In this document: one piece after another, positions 1 through 13,100 of the stretch
How the letters are laid out: every line of letters begins with the position of its first letter
How positions within the stretch are numbered: position 1 is the stretch's first letter
Assembly: GCA_905182985.1 (NCBI GenBank)
Contig: CAJJDN010000109.1
Coordinates: forward strand, 186,001-250,000
Direction of reading: 5' to 3'
Length of the DNA stretch: 64,000 nt
Source: Paramecium sonneborni
Taxonomy: Eukaryota; Ciliophora; Oligohymenophorea; Peniculida; Parameciidae
Notes under the pieces: model-generated
Seen by the model: only the letters and a program-made list of their open reading frames with translations
Told to the model about the DNA's origin: nothing
The model's database searches: none
Position numbers and translations under genes: made by a program

Positions 1-583
1 TTAAGCAAAAGCAACACCAGCTTATAAATGTTAAACAATTTTAGAGGCTTCATCAATGGCATCCATTTAATCAACGTGTTCTGCATCTTTTCTAACCCAT
101 GTTTCATGTTATGATTGTCTTGTTGCAGATTCATCAGCAAAGCTTCTTTCATTATTGGCAATATCTGAAGTAACAACTCTAACTTCAACTTCAGCTTCAC
201 CTAATGCTTCTGTTGTTGAATCTCTCAAATTTGAAAGAGCAACAATTTAAGATTAGTGATAAGCAATTTCTTATTCTAAATCAGCTATGATCTATACAAT
301 TATATTATAATATGCTTACCTTTTCGAAAGCAACTGTATCACTCTCATGAACTTTGTCAGCTTTCTTTTAATCTCCGTTGAGTTGGGAAGCAATATTGTT
401 TAAGAGAATTTGAATTTCACCTACAGGTCCACCTGTTGCCAATTAAAGTTAAAGCACTGACAACACTGAATTTCCAAATGAATCCTTGTTAATTTAAGCC
501 AACACTTCCTTTGGACTTTCTGTCTTTGTTACTCTAGCAGTTGCAACTGCAAGGATAAGAGTCAATACAGGTACGATTCTCAT
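1..583 (-). CDS. Trichocyst matrix protein precursor, partial (3' end outside window)
   Basis: The start codon is at 583-581 and the gene runs off the left edge. A 28-nt GTA...TAG intron (292-319) separates an 88-codon exon from a 97-codon one; both are in phase. The N-terminus (MRIVPVLTLILAVATA) is a clear signal peptide. After it come acidic, Ala/Glu/Gln-rich heptad-like helices without tryptophan-rich or globular motifs. This is the pattern of Paramecium trichocyst matrix proteins, which are secreted, proteolytically matured and crystallise inside trichocysts. The assignment rests on signal peptide, composition and coiled-coil style, not on an alignment. The gene at 58.0 kb belongs to the same broad class but is not a close copy. 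TAA reads as Gln throughout. Confidence 0.8.
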
Positions 584-1698
584 GTTATTAATATTAATAT
601 TAATGAAATGAAATCACAATCATTCTCCAAGACATTAAAAATTACCCGTTTTTCAATTTATTGTTACACTCTCATTAATACGTTTTTGTTTTAATTAAAA
701 ACTCATTCATTTTATTATTCTCTATTAAACTCTCTTCTACTGATAATAATCATCATAATCGGATTCTCTTCTTTTAATTTTATCAAAATATATCAATCAT
801 AATTTCAACTTTGATTTTCTATTTATTTTACATAAAAAATTCATGATTTGATTCATTTATCAAATTCTCATAGTAATCAAATTTTAAACACGATCATTTT
901 ACACTCAAGGTAATATGAAACAATATTAATCAAGATTCTCAATTTATAAATAAATATAATATTTATGAATCAAATTTATGTCTAAATCATTAACATTATT
1001 GTGTATCTTTTAAGTTTCAATAAATCTAAAGATTTAATATCATATAGAATTTAATTTAGAATCAGTTAATTCCTTAACTTTTCTCAATCCTGAAACCTAT
1101 AATTTCTTAGAAAATTAAGAATTTAATTGTTGAAGATATTTTATTATCACTCTATGCTTTCTTAATTTACTCAAAAAAATTTAATTAAATTCTCAAGATA
1201 TTTCGAAATCCAAATAAAACTTCTTTTTTTCTTTTTCTTTTTTAAGTCTTATAAACTATTGATTAATATTATTTATAATTTTCAGACTTGAAAGTAGAAC
1301 AAATTAGTTTATAAAGTTTATCAGTTTCTTAATTCTATATAAACTAATCACTTATCATGAATAGTTAATCTATTATGAGAAAATAATAAATGAATTTTTT
1401 TATAGTATTAATTATAAATTATAATTTAATATGAATTAAAGTTATAATGTAAAATGATTCCTAACTCACAACCTAAGTGGTTTAAATAGAAAATAGTTTA
1501 GAATGCAATTAATTGATTTTTTGTGTTTCAAATTAATGATAGAAGAATTGTTAGAAATATATTTAGAATAAAAAATAATAAAAAATAGGTTTGAAATAAG
1601 AAATTTCAGCAGTAGTTAAATTTTGGGAAATATAATTCAAATATGCATTAGATTTTTGATTTCTTAATTGCCTATTTACTTTGCTAATAAATAAGGAC
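584..1698. other. AT-rich intergenic region, no gene seen
   Basis: About 1.1 kb of very AT-rich sequence between the 5' end of the trichocyst matrix gene and the 3' end of the ankyrin-like gene. I see no sustained reading frame in code 6, no tRNA-like arms and no tandem repeat. It is long for this compact genome. Confidence 0.5.
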
Positions 1699-2253
1699 TC
1701 ATCTACCGATAGGGCCATTTCTTTAAATTAGTTATTAATAAATAACTTCTTAGATTAAATGCATATTAGCACCTTTTGATAACAAAAATGAGACCATTTT
1801 TTAATTTTCATCCTTGACTGCTCTATAGAGCAATGTCAAGCCTTATATAAATTAATCGATTGGATTCTTCTTAAAGTATTCTTTCAACTCATAATATTCC
1901 TCTTCTTAGTACCACTTTAGTAATTCAACATTTTCAGGTTCAATAGAAGATTTCAAAAATCTTTTTCTAATGGTTTATAAGAAATCCAAGGAAGACTTAG
2001 AAGACTCTAATTTTGGAGGTTAATTAACTATAGGTTGATGTAATGATTGGCTGGCATGCATTCTATTAAATCGACTATGCGAGAAAGATTTGATTTAAGC
2101 CTAATATTTGAGTGAAACGATTGAATTCATTTCTGATCTTACATATTCCATAGCATTATGTTATTCTGAAATGTCTTTCTAAACTTATTTTTCAATAGCT
2201 ATAATTTTTTTATTTTCTAAGGGTGGTAAGATGTAAGTGCTCTTCTTGCGCAT
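1699..2253 (-). CDS. Ankyrin-repeat-like protein
   Basis: The frame has no introns: ATG at 2253-2251, TGA at 1701-1699, 184 aa. The N-terminal two thirds are polar and low in recognisable motifs. Near the C-terminus one stretch matches the ankyrin consensus helix pair (GLTLLYRAVKDENQ followed by MVSFLLSKGAN), where ankyrin usually reads G-TPLH-A---G--E-V--LL--GA. A single clear repeat is weak, so any protein-binding role is inferred. A possible 23-nt GTAGAT...TAG intron just before the stop would remove it and extend the protein about 20 residues to a TGA at 1639-1637. The 5' half lies in the first copy of the duplicated block 1920-3024, so a truncated duplicate appears at 3026-3359. It is divergent from the next gene with only 36 bp between start codons. 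Confidence 0.6.
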
Positions 2254-2289
2254 TTTATTATTTAACAATAAAATTAAATAAAAAAAACC

Positions 2290-2771
2290 ATGAGATCAAA
2301 ATAAACATAGACACCTGAATAAATAATTCATATTCTCAGATCTTTTAAGAGTTACATAGGGAAAACGAATTCTATGAGTCCATAGACAAGATGCTCCACT
2401 TGTGTTTAGACTGTAAAAAAGGAAACAAAATAAAATTCTGAATTTTTACTGAAATGTCCTATATTGAATATAAATGAATAGGAATTAGGGAAAGAAGGAG
2501 TTGAGAAAAAGATTGAACTTTTATCTGATCAAATTAAAAACATGTAAATGAAGTAAGAAGAATTGGAGAACTAACATTTTAGATTAAGTAAAAATGTGAA
2601 GAAATTGAATCTTGAACAAAAACTTGAATAACAAGTAATAATTAGAAAATATTAATTAAGGAGAGAAATCAAATGATTAAGAAATTAGATTACATGATTG
2701 AAATTTAGACAAAGTAGGAAGATAATTTAAATTAAATAAAGTAACTAATTGCCTCTCGAAAAATTATTTGA
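2290..2771 (+). CDS. Small coiled-coil protein, unrecognised
   Basis: ATG at 2290. Exon 1 is 2290-2634, a 26-nt intron lies at 2635-2660 (starts GTAATAATT, ends AAG), and exon 2 runs 2661-2771 to TGA; 151 aa, both exons in phase. Without the intron the frame stops at 2674 while the continuation stays open in another frame, which is why I accept the AAG 3' splice end. The N-terminus holds a CSTC pair; the rest is Glu/Lys/Gln-rich helical sequence with heptad spacing, i.e. a coiled coil. I recognise no family. A full identical copy lies at 3396-3877 in the second duplicated block and is probably an assembly duplicate. Confidence 0.55.
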
Positions 2772-3025
2772 CTTTCCTTATAAATTTAGTTAAATATGGA
2801 AGAATGGAATTTAAGTAATTTAAGTAATCAATTAGACAATAGGTCTATTGGTTTACAATAATAAAAAATGTTGTATATTTTTTTTCAAAATTTTTTATAC
2901 AAAAAGGTGTATAATTTAGTAATTTATAAAAAATATTCTCAACAAACAAAATATAATGAAAAAGTAAAGTGAGAATGAAAGGATTGCTTAATAAATATAT
3001 GCTTCTTAAATGTAGAAACTGTAGN

Positions 3026-3877
3026 GTAATTCAACATTTTCAGGTTCAATAGAAGATTTCAAAAATCTTTTTCTAATGGTTTATAAGAAATCCAAGGAAG
3101 ACTTAGAAGACTCTAATTTTGGAGGTTAATTAACTATAGGTTGATGTAATGATTGGCTGGCATGCATTCTATTAAATCGACTATGCGAGAAAGATTTGAT
3201 TTAAGCCTAATATTTGAGTGAAACGATTGAATTCATTTCTGATCTTACATATTCCATAGCATTATGTTATTCTGAAATGTCTTTCTAAACTTATTTTTCA
3301 ATAGCTATAATTTTTTTATTTTCTAAGGGTGGTAAGATGTAAGTGCTCTTCTTGCGCATTTTATTATTTAACAATAAAATTAAATAAAAAAAACCATGAG
3401 ATCAAAATAAACATAGACACCTGAATAAATAATTCATATTCTCAGATCTTTTAAGAGTTACATAGGGAAAACGAATTCTATGAGTCCATAGACAAGATGC
3501 TCCACTTGTGTTTAGACTGTAAAAAAGGAAACAAAATAAAATTCTGAATTTTTACTGAAATGTCCTATATTGAATATAAATGAATAGGAATTAGGGAAAG
3601 AAGGAGTTGAGAAAAAGATTGAACTTTTATCTGATCAAATTAAAAACATGTAAATGAAGTAAGAAGAATTGGAGAACTAACATTTTAGATTAAGTAAAAA
3701 TGTGAAGAAATTGAATCTTGAACAAAAACTTGAATAACAAGTAATAATTAGAAAATATTAATTAAGGAGAGAAATCAAATGATTAAGAAATTAGATTACA
3801 TGATTGAAATTTAGACAAAGTAGGAAGATAATTTAAATTAAATAAAGTAACTAATTGCCTCTCGAAAAATTATTTGA
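3026..3877. other. Duplicate gene copies inside the second repeat block
   Basis: This block repeats the first 334 bp of the ankyrin-like gene (minus strand, 3359 down to 3026, cut off by the N) and the whole coiled-coil gene (plus, 3396-3877). They are identical to the copies 1106 bp upstream and should not be counted as separate genes. Confidence 0.85.
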
Positions 3878-4061
3878 CTTTCCTTATAAATTTAGTTAAA
3901 TATGGAAGAATGGAATTTAAGTAATTTAAGTAATCAATTAGACAATAGGTCTATTGGTTTACAATAATAAAAAATGTTGTATATTTTTTTTCAAAATTTT
4001 TTATACAAAAAGGTGTATAATTTAGTAATTTATAAAAAATATTCTCAACAAACAAAATATA

Positions 4062-5743
4062 ATGAAAAAGTAAAGTGAGAATGAAAGGATTGCTTAATAA
4101 ATATATGCTTCTTAAATGTAGAAACTGTAGGGCAAGATAATGGAAAAGAAACTCACTAAAGTATGTTCAAAATAGCAATTTGAGAGCCAATCATAAAATA
4201 TCTCGAATAACAACAGTCCTGCTATGGGACGTTAAAAATCGTATGAAAATTTATAGAAGGTGAATAGAACATTCATAAATCCAACATTATAAGTGTCTCA
4301 ACAAAAATTGAGTAGCATTTTAAATGTTATGGCAGGCTAACAGACGAAACCAAAATTTTAAAGTTTATTTAACAATGAATTAATGGATACAGTAAAGATT
4401 ACACATAAATTACGAAAGAATCAATCGATGATTTAAATAGATTAGCAATCACCATAATTAACAAAGAATTCTTCATTTCATCGTCCTAATTCGAGTGTGA
4501 AAATAAAGAATAGTAATAGTATATCTTATGAGTAATCATAACTTTAAAAAATTAAAGATAAAATCAAATAATTATTATAAGAAAGAGATAACAATTGGTA
4601 ATAGGACCAAAAGGAGATAGCTTTTATGATAAAACTAAATCAATCATTAAACTAATTATTCTCGATAATTTTTTAAGAGTAACCAAATACTTAGCCTACT
4701 TCTACATAAGATACTAATTCGAGTCTCTAAATAGATCATTTTTTTAAGAGATAAATTTAAATATTACAATAATATTATACATAGTAGATGGAAAAGAAAA
4801 AACTGGAAAATATACTCAGTTAAATAAAAAGAAAGCATGAAAATGTACTTGTGGAATACAATTAGTTATAAGAGTAGAAGAAATCTTAAGATGATTTAAT
4901 GAAAAATTTATAATAGCAGATATCAGGATTGTAATCTAAAATAAATACATAGCAAAGAGAAACAAAGACTGAGTAAGGTATATTTATTATATAATATTAT
5001 AAATAGAATTTTTGGAATTGAAATATTTAGTACAAGGATAATTTGAAGCGATTTAAAAATTATTGCAAAGGGAATAGTTAACTAAGATATTTTTAAAGAG
5101 AGTAGGGGATAGTTCAATTTTAGAGTATTTTATATATTATAGAATTTGAGGATGTTCGATTAATTTGTATCAAATGCTGAATAAACAAATATGGATGACA
5201 CAGAAGGGAATCTCAATATAGAAGTGATACCATCAAATAAATTGATTTCCCAAAAGAAATTAGCAATAGCTTAAGAGTAAATGGGGATGCCTGAGAAGAT
5301 TTTATATTAATATGAGTAGAATTATAAATAGGAGTTAAATTTATGTGATTCTATGTTGGCAGATGATTCTAGTAATAATTAAATCAAAATGTTATTAGGA
5401 GTGAATGACTCAGAAGAAAGCAGTTTTGGTTATTTGGGTAAAGAGTAAGCGACTGAAATTAGTTGTTATTTTAATGATGCTGAACAATTTGTTTAAACAG
5501 AAAATTAAAGAAAGGGAGTTCATACAATTTCAAAAGAGAAATTAAAAATTAATATGATGGATGTACAATTAGCATAAGCTGCGTAATGTTTATAAAATAT
5601 TTAGTATGAAACACTAAGAATTAATTGAATAATAATAACAATAATAATAACAACAATAAAAGATTCTTCCAGATGATTTGATGGACAATGATGATGAAGG
5701 TTCTGATGAAAACTTGTTTGATGATGATGAGTAATAGTTTTGA
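4062..5743 (+). CDS. Coiled-coil protein with poly-Gln and acidic tail, unrecognised
   Basis: ATG at 4062. The first frame, with a 29-nt intron at 4978-5006 (GTA...TAG), reaches TGA at 5147-5149. Two bases later a second open frame starts with ATG at 5152 and, with a 22-nt intron at 5583-5604, ends at TGA 5741-5743. A spacer of 2 bp between separate eukaryotic genes is implausible. A 41-nt segment (5102-5142, GTAGGG...TAG) would fuse both in phase into about 513 codons, so I list one gene; the alternative is two genes or an assembly frameshift. The N-terminal half is Gln/Lys/Ser-rich with long predicted coiled coils. The C-terminus has a 10-Gln tract and a D/E-rich end. No family is recognised. 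Confidence 0.55.
5630..5659 (+). repeat. TAA/CAA trinucleotide tract encoding poly-Gln
   Basis: Ten consecutive TAA and CAA codons, all glutamine in code 6, inside the previous gene. It would be a run of stops in the standard code. Confidence 0.85.
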
Positions 5744-5852
5744 CAAGGATAGCTATTTTTGCTCGTTTTATATATATGTTTAATATAATATTGAAATCTA
5801 TAGATTTAAAATAATAAATAAAGGAGATTAAAAATTAAAATTAAAAAAAGGT

Positions 5853-6950
5853 TCAATACCATTTCTTAAGTTTTCCTCGAACCCAAAATCCTTTTCTTGA
5901 TTTTCCTCTCTTATTTATAAATATTCCAATGCCATCTTATAATCCACTTTACCATTATCCTTTATAACAACGACCATCATTGTATTGCATCTCTCCATAC
6001 CCATGTTTAAATCCTTCCTAATATTGACCCATATAAACTCGACCTTAAAAATAAATTAAATAAAAAGTGATCGCATACCATCACCCCACTTCATAGTACC
6101 ATCCCCATGTTTAGATCCATTTTACCAATAACCTTCAAATAATTTATTCCTTTCTGGCCAAATCTACATTTATGAAGGAGATCTACAAATATTCCATATC
6201 CATGAAATTAGTCATTTTCGAATTATCCTTCATAAATACAGCCATCAGATAATTTGATGATTCCAAGTCCATTCTTCATACCTTCCTTAAACTTCCCTTC
6301 ATAGATAGATTTATCTTTATATATTTCTTTACCCATTCCATGTTAGTATCCTTTTCTCCATTCACCTAATATACTATTTTATATGATACCTTAATAAATG
6401 CGACCATCAGAATAAACATACTCGCCTATTCCATGAAACTTACTGTTTAACCATTATCCTTTATACATCTCAGTACCATTCACATAAACAGCCTCTCCTT
6501 AAAGTTCATTGGAAGTCCACTAAGAAATAATATTAACATATTACTGTTCCTTCAACATAGCTAAGAATAATAAATATTATGATACTACCTATCTTGGAAT
6601 TAATATTTACCTTTTCCATTTGCCTTCCCATCCTTCCATTCTCCTTTATATATTGCTCCATTCTTCATCATTATTGAACCTTAATCATAATCATTGAATT
6701 AAATAGAATCAAAACAAAATTTTGAGGGTTCTATCTAAGTTAGTACTTAAGTTTCTGGAATTTGTAAAGATTTCATAAACTATTTACGTACTTTATGACC
6801 TCTATAAAGTGCTTATATAATGATGATTTTATTCTCATCATAATAAGGAGTGGTATCCTCCTTTATAACTGTTTCTGTTTATTTATGTTCACTAGAATCC
6901 ATTGTGGTGAGGTCTTCAGTAGATACGTGTATACTCTTACAAATGCCCAT
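5853..6950 (-). CDS. MORN-repeat protein with IQ motif and MG-C N-terminus
   Basis: ATG at 6950-6948, TGA at 5855-5853, 328 aa from five exons. Introns lie at 6589..6561, 6544..6520, 6186..6164 and 6078..6044; the last ends in AAG rather than TAG. The protein starts MGICKS, a Gly2/Cys4 context for N-myristoylation and palmitoylation. An IQ-type calmodulin site follows (IQALYRGHKVRKQF). Then come about eight to nine MORN repeats with the pattern Y-G-W-G--HG-G----DG. MORN arrays act as membrane-associated scaffolds, so a cortical or ciliary membrane scaffold that senses Ca2+/calmodulin is a reasonable inference. Ciliates have many such proteins, and some are annotated as PIP5-kinase-like only because of the MORN part; no kinase domain is present here. 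Confidence 0.88.
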
Positions 6951-7131
6951 TGCAAGAGTTTATCAAAATTATTTTATATTACCGAAATTCCTTTTTTAAT
7001 ATTCTTAGTTAATTATGTGACTATTTACTCTCATTCTAAACATATTATCAATACAACAACTTAACTTTTTATAACTTATGGACCTCCTAATTTGTAATTT
7101 ATAATATATAATCTATATTTTATATTTAAAC

Positions 7132-10100
7132 ATGTTTGCAGACCTTATTCAGCATATTAAAAATACAAGTCCATAATTTATCTTAGGACAATATGCAGAT
7201 GCTTATGATAATTATAGTAGTTGGCGTATGTGTAGAGTGATCAATCTAACATCTGATACTGTTACTGTTCAATATGATGGATGGACCTCAAAATATGATG
7301 AGACTCATAAACTTAAAGCTGGAAGGGTTGTGTATTTTAGATCACATACTGAACTATACACAGGTGCTTAGAAATTTGCTTACAGGGATTACAACATTAC
7401 AAAAGAAATTGATCACATTCATTAGGTCATTGAAAAAATGCAGAAGCTTATTGATAATGATTTTACTAATGTTGAACCTCAAGATGTCTGTTAATTTGTG
7501 AGAGGAGAACTCTATTTACTTATTGATAGTCTTATGCAAGAATAGCAATCATATACTCATGGTGAATTTAAAATTACTACAGATCTAATAGAGGCCTTTA
7601 TACGATTCTTCATCTCATGGGTTAATAAAATTTAAGAAAAAATTCATACATATATTCAAGGCACTTAAGCACATCCTCTCATTTATTATTTTCATTTGGA
7701 CACATGTTTAGTATCCTGTCATCCTGAAATGTTTGATACATTAACTAAAATATTTAATGGAGGAGGAGCTAGATGTAAAAGATACTTTTAGAATAATGAA
7801 ACATTACTTTTAAAAATGAATAACATCAATGATCGATACTCATAAAATCCTTAATAAGGTTTCTTTAAATATTTTTAAGATAGAAATGGTTTATAAGAAA
7901 TAGATAATTTGATAGCTTGGTAATATGGTGAAGGTGAGACTAAATAAAAAGTTCCTTTTGGAATTATAAAGAATATATTACCTTTAGTTGAAAGTATTTA
8001 TCGAAGTTTTCCTGTAAACTAAAATCGTCAAGATTGGTTATAAAAAATAAAAGATATGGTTATAAAAAGATTGCATCAATTAACTACAAATGATCTTAAG
8101 GAATCAAATTTGAATCCAGTCTTTTAAATTTTTAAGTTGATTCCATAACAATTCTCTTGTATTACTAACATCTCTTAAGAATGCGAATGCACAGAGATAA
8201 AATTGGCTATAACTTTAATAAAATCATCTATTCTTGAAAAGAAAATAAAAGGAGTAAAAGAGTTAACAGAAACAATTGATAAAATAACAAGTTTCAAATC
8301 TTCTATGTTATATCAAAATACAATCAATACTTATTTTAATTCAGAGAGATTAGGGAAATTCTTATAAGATGAGAAAGTGTTTGATATTCTCCTTTAAGAA
8401 GCTGGACATGCAGAAGTATTCAAAAGAGCAGCACCTATTATGAGATTTATGGTAGATTAAGTACATTCAAGTACTAAAGACATTGAATAACTATGGGAAG
8501 CTAGTTAAAAAGGACATGAAACAGAAGCATAGAGTGTCTATGAAGTCATAAGTGATATTGCCAAAGTTATGAATCATGAGTAGATGGACATAATTTATTC
8601 AAAACTCTATAGTTTGGCTTAAAAAGACATTGATTTGAATTTAATCAATTTCATGAAAGATTTTACTTTAAGTGTTCAAAGAAATGCTCTTAAAAAAAAT
8701 AAAGCTATTCAAACATTAGCTTTGATGTGGGAATTATTATAAGATAAAAGTGATTTAAATCCTAATTTACTTGAACCTCTAATGAGTGGATTTATTTAAT
8801 GTCTTAGATAAGATCGTGAGTAGTTTTAATAACTTTGTTTGGAAAACTTAAAAAAAAGTGTTTCATTTCCTTAATGTTTACATATCCTTTAAAAAATTGT
8901 AGAAAGTTATGGATAAGGATAAATCTATTTTGGTTCATCATCAGAAGATAATCTTAATAAAATCATGAAAGAAAATCAAATGATTGATCTCATTGTTAGA
9001 AATCTTGAAACTTATAGATCATCTGTATAAAATTCTTAAGATTGCTTTGCTATTCTGAGTGGCAAAGTTGCTCATGCATAAAGAATACAATATAAAATGG
9101 ATTTTCTAGAGTATATTGCTGCTAGTCCAAAAAAGTATGATTTTTCTCTTGAAAATTTTAAAAAATTATGGAATATACTCATAATTAATCCTATTCATGA
9201 AACTGATCGTAATCCAATGTTAGATTTCTTAGTAAAAGGAGGATTCAGAGTAAAGGATGATTTATTTAAGCATATTTTTTGCAATATCAACTATCCAATT
9301 AAACTATGCTATAGAAGTATAGAAAAATATTTTATGTAACTTAATCAAAAAAATGGATCAATTAATTGCTAGAAATCTTATATAAGAATTCTTAAGTATG
9401 ATTAGATTATTGGTTTAAATTTCTTTTTTGATGTAGCCTTCAATTATCCAAATTAAGATTAAGCGATATAAACTCTATTATAACTACATATGAGAACAGA
9501 GAAAGCAAATTAAGTAGAATAGAAATTACTAATGTGGAATTCATTGCTTATAAAATGCAAAGAAGCTTTGAAATTATAAAATAGCTAAATTTAGAATGTA
9601 ATTAAGTGTTTAAGAGATCTTGTAACAGGTATTGAAGGAAAATAATATTCGAATACAAGTGGTCCTGCATTTACTTAAACAAAATTTTAGGTTCAAATAG
9701 GTAAGGATGAAAAAACATTGAAAGAAGTATCATTACCTTCTAATTGTACTCTATTAGCAGTTAGAAAACACTTAGGTGAATTGTTTAATCTAAACCAATA
9801 AGATTATGATATGTTTTTAGCAAATCATGATATGAGAATAAATCAAGATAATGAAGAAGACTTGACTATAAGTTTATTTGAGGAATCTAAATCCAGAGAT
9901 AAACCAGATATTATTCTTTAGAATATCAGCTAGAATATGAATTCTATATTCCTAAGCATTCGAAAATTCAAAGCAAATTTAAGTAGTAATACAGAACTGT
10001 CTGAAATATTGTTTGATTTATTGTAATCTGAAAATTATGAAGATATTTGGTAAGTTTTAACATTGATGCCTCAAAATAAGCAAATAAAGGATAGATTAGA

Positions 10101-13100
10101 TAAAGGAGGATCTGATGAAGAACAGTGGAGCAAAATATTGTATTTTAATTGCAATAAGAAATTATTATATTGTTTATAAATTTATGAAACAATGATTCAA
10201 TAGGATAAGAATTTGGTACAATCTTTTATAAAGACAAAAGGATGTTAGAGTATAATTACTTACTATCTCAAAAGATAAGAGAGTGAATTCGCAAATTTAT
10301 TCAATTTGAAGTGTTATGCTTAAATAGCTAAAATTATTGGGATTTGCAATATTAGAGACTCAGAAATAAATAAGAAATGTGTAAAATATATAATTTATGC
10401 TTTGTAAAAAATTGAAAATAAAGTATATTAAGATCCATTAGCCATTTAGAGTTTTCTCTAAAACAATTTTAAAATAGCTTCTACTGAGAATGTAGGAGAT
10501 ATTGAATAATTAATAAAGAGTTTAACAGAATTGGTTGATCCTTAGATTAGAAAGACTCTGTGTTAATAACTTATAGAATTAAAACCTTTACATAAGCATT
10601 TCTAAAATTTGGGTGACAATTTGTAAGATGTTATGAAACTGAAAAATTAAGCAGAATAATATTTAGAATTGTATGCTGGAGTTTTATAATAAACTAATAA
10701 TAATGATTTAACAAGAATTACTTAAAGATTACCATAGGTTATAATTAGTTTTTTGTAAGAAGAGGAAACAGAGAAGATATTACTTCAAGCTTTTAAGTTG
10801 ATTTGTATTTTAGTAACAAAATGCTAAGCATCTCTAATGATGATAACTACAAATGAATAATTATCTGATTCTATAATAAGTAGTTTATTTTAATTAAATG
10901 GAAAAACATTATAAAGTCAAGACACAAGAAAAGCAGGATATGAAATAGTGTAAAAACTATTTGCTAATGAGAAATTGATGAATATATTTGAATAATATTT
11001 TTCATGTTCTTTTTGGAGAACAAGTTCAAATACAAATTGGAATATAGTTTAAACGTAATAAAGTAAGAGTCAAACTGGTTTTGTTGGATTACGTAATCTG
11101 GGATGTATTTGCTATATGAATTCATTAATGTAATAATTATTTACTTTACCTAATTTCAGAGAAAGTGTTTTATCTCTAACTCTTGAATTTGGATAATAAA
11201 CAATTGCATATTAATTTTAACTCTTATTATCGGCATTAAAGAATTCATAAAAATAATTTTATGATCCTACTAATTTCTGTAGTGTTCTTGGTCCAAATTA
11301 TAAGGCAATTAATGTTTATGAATAGATGGATGTGGATGAATTCTTTCTATAACTTATGGATAAATTAGAACTTGAACTTAAACCATTAAAAAGAGATATA
11401 ATTATACCTAAAAGTTTTGGAGGATTTATGAGTACAGAATTTATTAGTAAAGGATGTTAGCATCAATCTTCAAGAGAAGAATTATTTTTAGCATTATCTT
11501 TATAAGTAAAAAATAAAAAGAATATATATGAATCAATGAAAATGATGACTGATGGAGAAATGCTTGAAGGTGATAATGCTTATATGTGTGAGAAATGTGA
11601 AAAAAAAGTACCTGCTTTAATGAGAGTGTGTATTAAATAATTACCAAATGTATTGATCATGGTATTAAAAAGATTCGAATTTAATTATGAAACTTAATAG
11701 AAATTTAAATTAAATGATTATTATGAATTTCCAACTCAATTAAATATGAAATAATTTACTAAAGAGTACTTATAAAAATAAGATTATTAAGATACTGAAG
11801 ATGCTGATAGACCAATTGTAACAGAATATTCAGATGAATATTATGATTATCATTTAAGAGGTGTAATTATACATGTTGGGACTGCTGATCATGGACATTA
11901 TTATTCATTAATTAAGGATACTTAAACTAATAAATGGTATGAATTCAATGATATTCTTGTAAAACCTTTTGAATTTGGAGATTTAGCAAATGAAGCATTT
12001 GGAAATGATGATAAAGGCAAAAATAATTAATTATTAAGTAGATCAAAAAATGCTTATATGTTATTTTATGAACGTAAAACTTATTTTGATGAAAATGGTA
12101 AAGCACTAAAAAGTGATTAAGAATTAAGATGGTTTTTCAATAATCATAAAAGTGAATAATAAAATGATGAAATCTTAATTGACAATATTAAATTTTAAAT
12201 TAGTTAGATCATGTTCGATGAAGGTTTTTTTGAATTTAGTTGTGCTTTATTAAATGAAGGTTCTTAAATTCATATAGGTCGATTCTGTTTATAATATTTC
12301 CTTACTGTTGTTATACGATTCTAAGAAAGAGGATAGTTTGTACCTAAATATTTAGAGAAATTAAAATTAATTACTAGAAGTTCTATACAATTAGCAAATG
12401 AATTCTTAATTTCAATATAAAATACTGATGTTTTAAATGAATTAATACTTTAAAATCCAATTCATGATATGAGGGTCATAATTGGTGGATTAATTAATGA
12501 TGCCATTAAATGTCTTATTGAAAATGAAAAGTACTAATCATATTAAGAGTTTAAATAAAAAAGTAATTTAATTCAACTTACTTAATCTATGTTTCACTAT
12601 ATTTAATTAAGGAAAAATACTGAGCAAATTTAAAGAATTATCTATTAATTATCTTAATATGATTTTAGCAAAAAATATTTAAGAGAATTAAAAGGTGTTG
12701 GAAGAATCTTTCTCCTATTTTTAGATGAACCACCTGTTGGTGCTGGTTACATAGAAATAGCAGAGCCAAACGTTGAACAACATCTACTTAAAATAAATAA
12801 ATAATATATTAGATGTGAATAGATGTTATAAAACCCTTAAATTATTTAATAATAAGAAAGCCTCAAATTCGATAATATTTTTGTTGATTATACATACTTA
12901 ATTATGACTCTTAATCAATTAATCTACTAGGATGATGATGAATTATGTATGCTAGATGATCCATTACTATTAAAAAGACTTTTAACTATCACATTTACAA
13001 GATAAGCAAGATTGGCACTTAAAGATGCTATATAAAAATACATATAACTTTATAATAATAATCCTTGGGATCAAAGTTTAGCTGTAGTATTAACTCTTTA

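Larger units (their letters stand above)
1920..4130. repeat. Perfect 1105-bp direct repeat around N at 3025 (assembly join)
   Basis: Bases 1920-3024 recur exactly at 3026-4130 with a single N between them. Both ends match to the base where I compared them, and the offset is a constant 1106. This looks like two contig ends that overlap but were joined with a one-base gap instead of being merged. It carries the 5' part of the ankyrin-like gene, the coiled-coil gene 2290-2771 and the 5' end of the gene that starts at 4062. Confidence 0.9.

Noticed and set aside
1920..4130. Recent segmental duplications as a biological feature
   Set aside because: All four pairs are perfect, similar in length and meet exactly at an N, which fits assembly joins.
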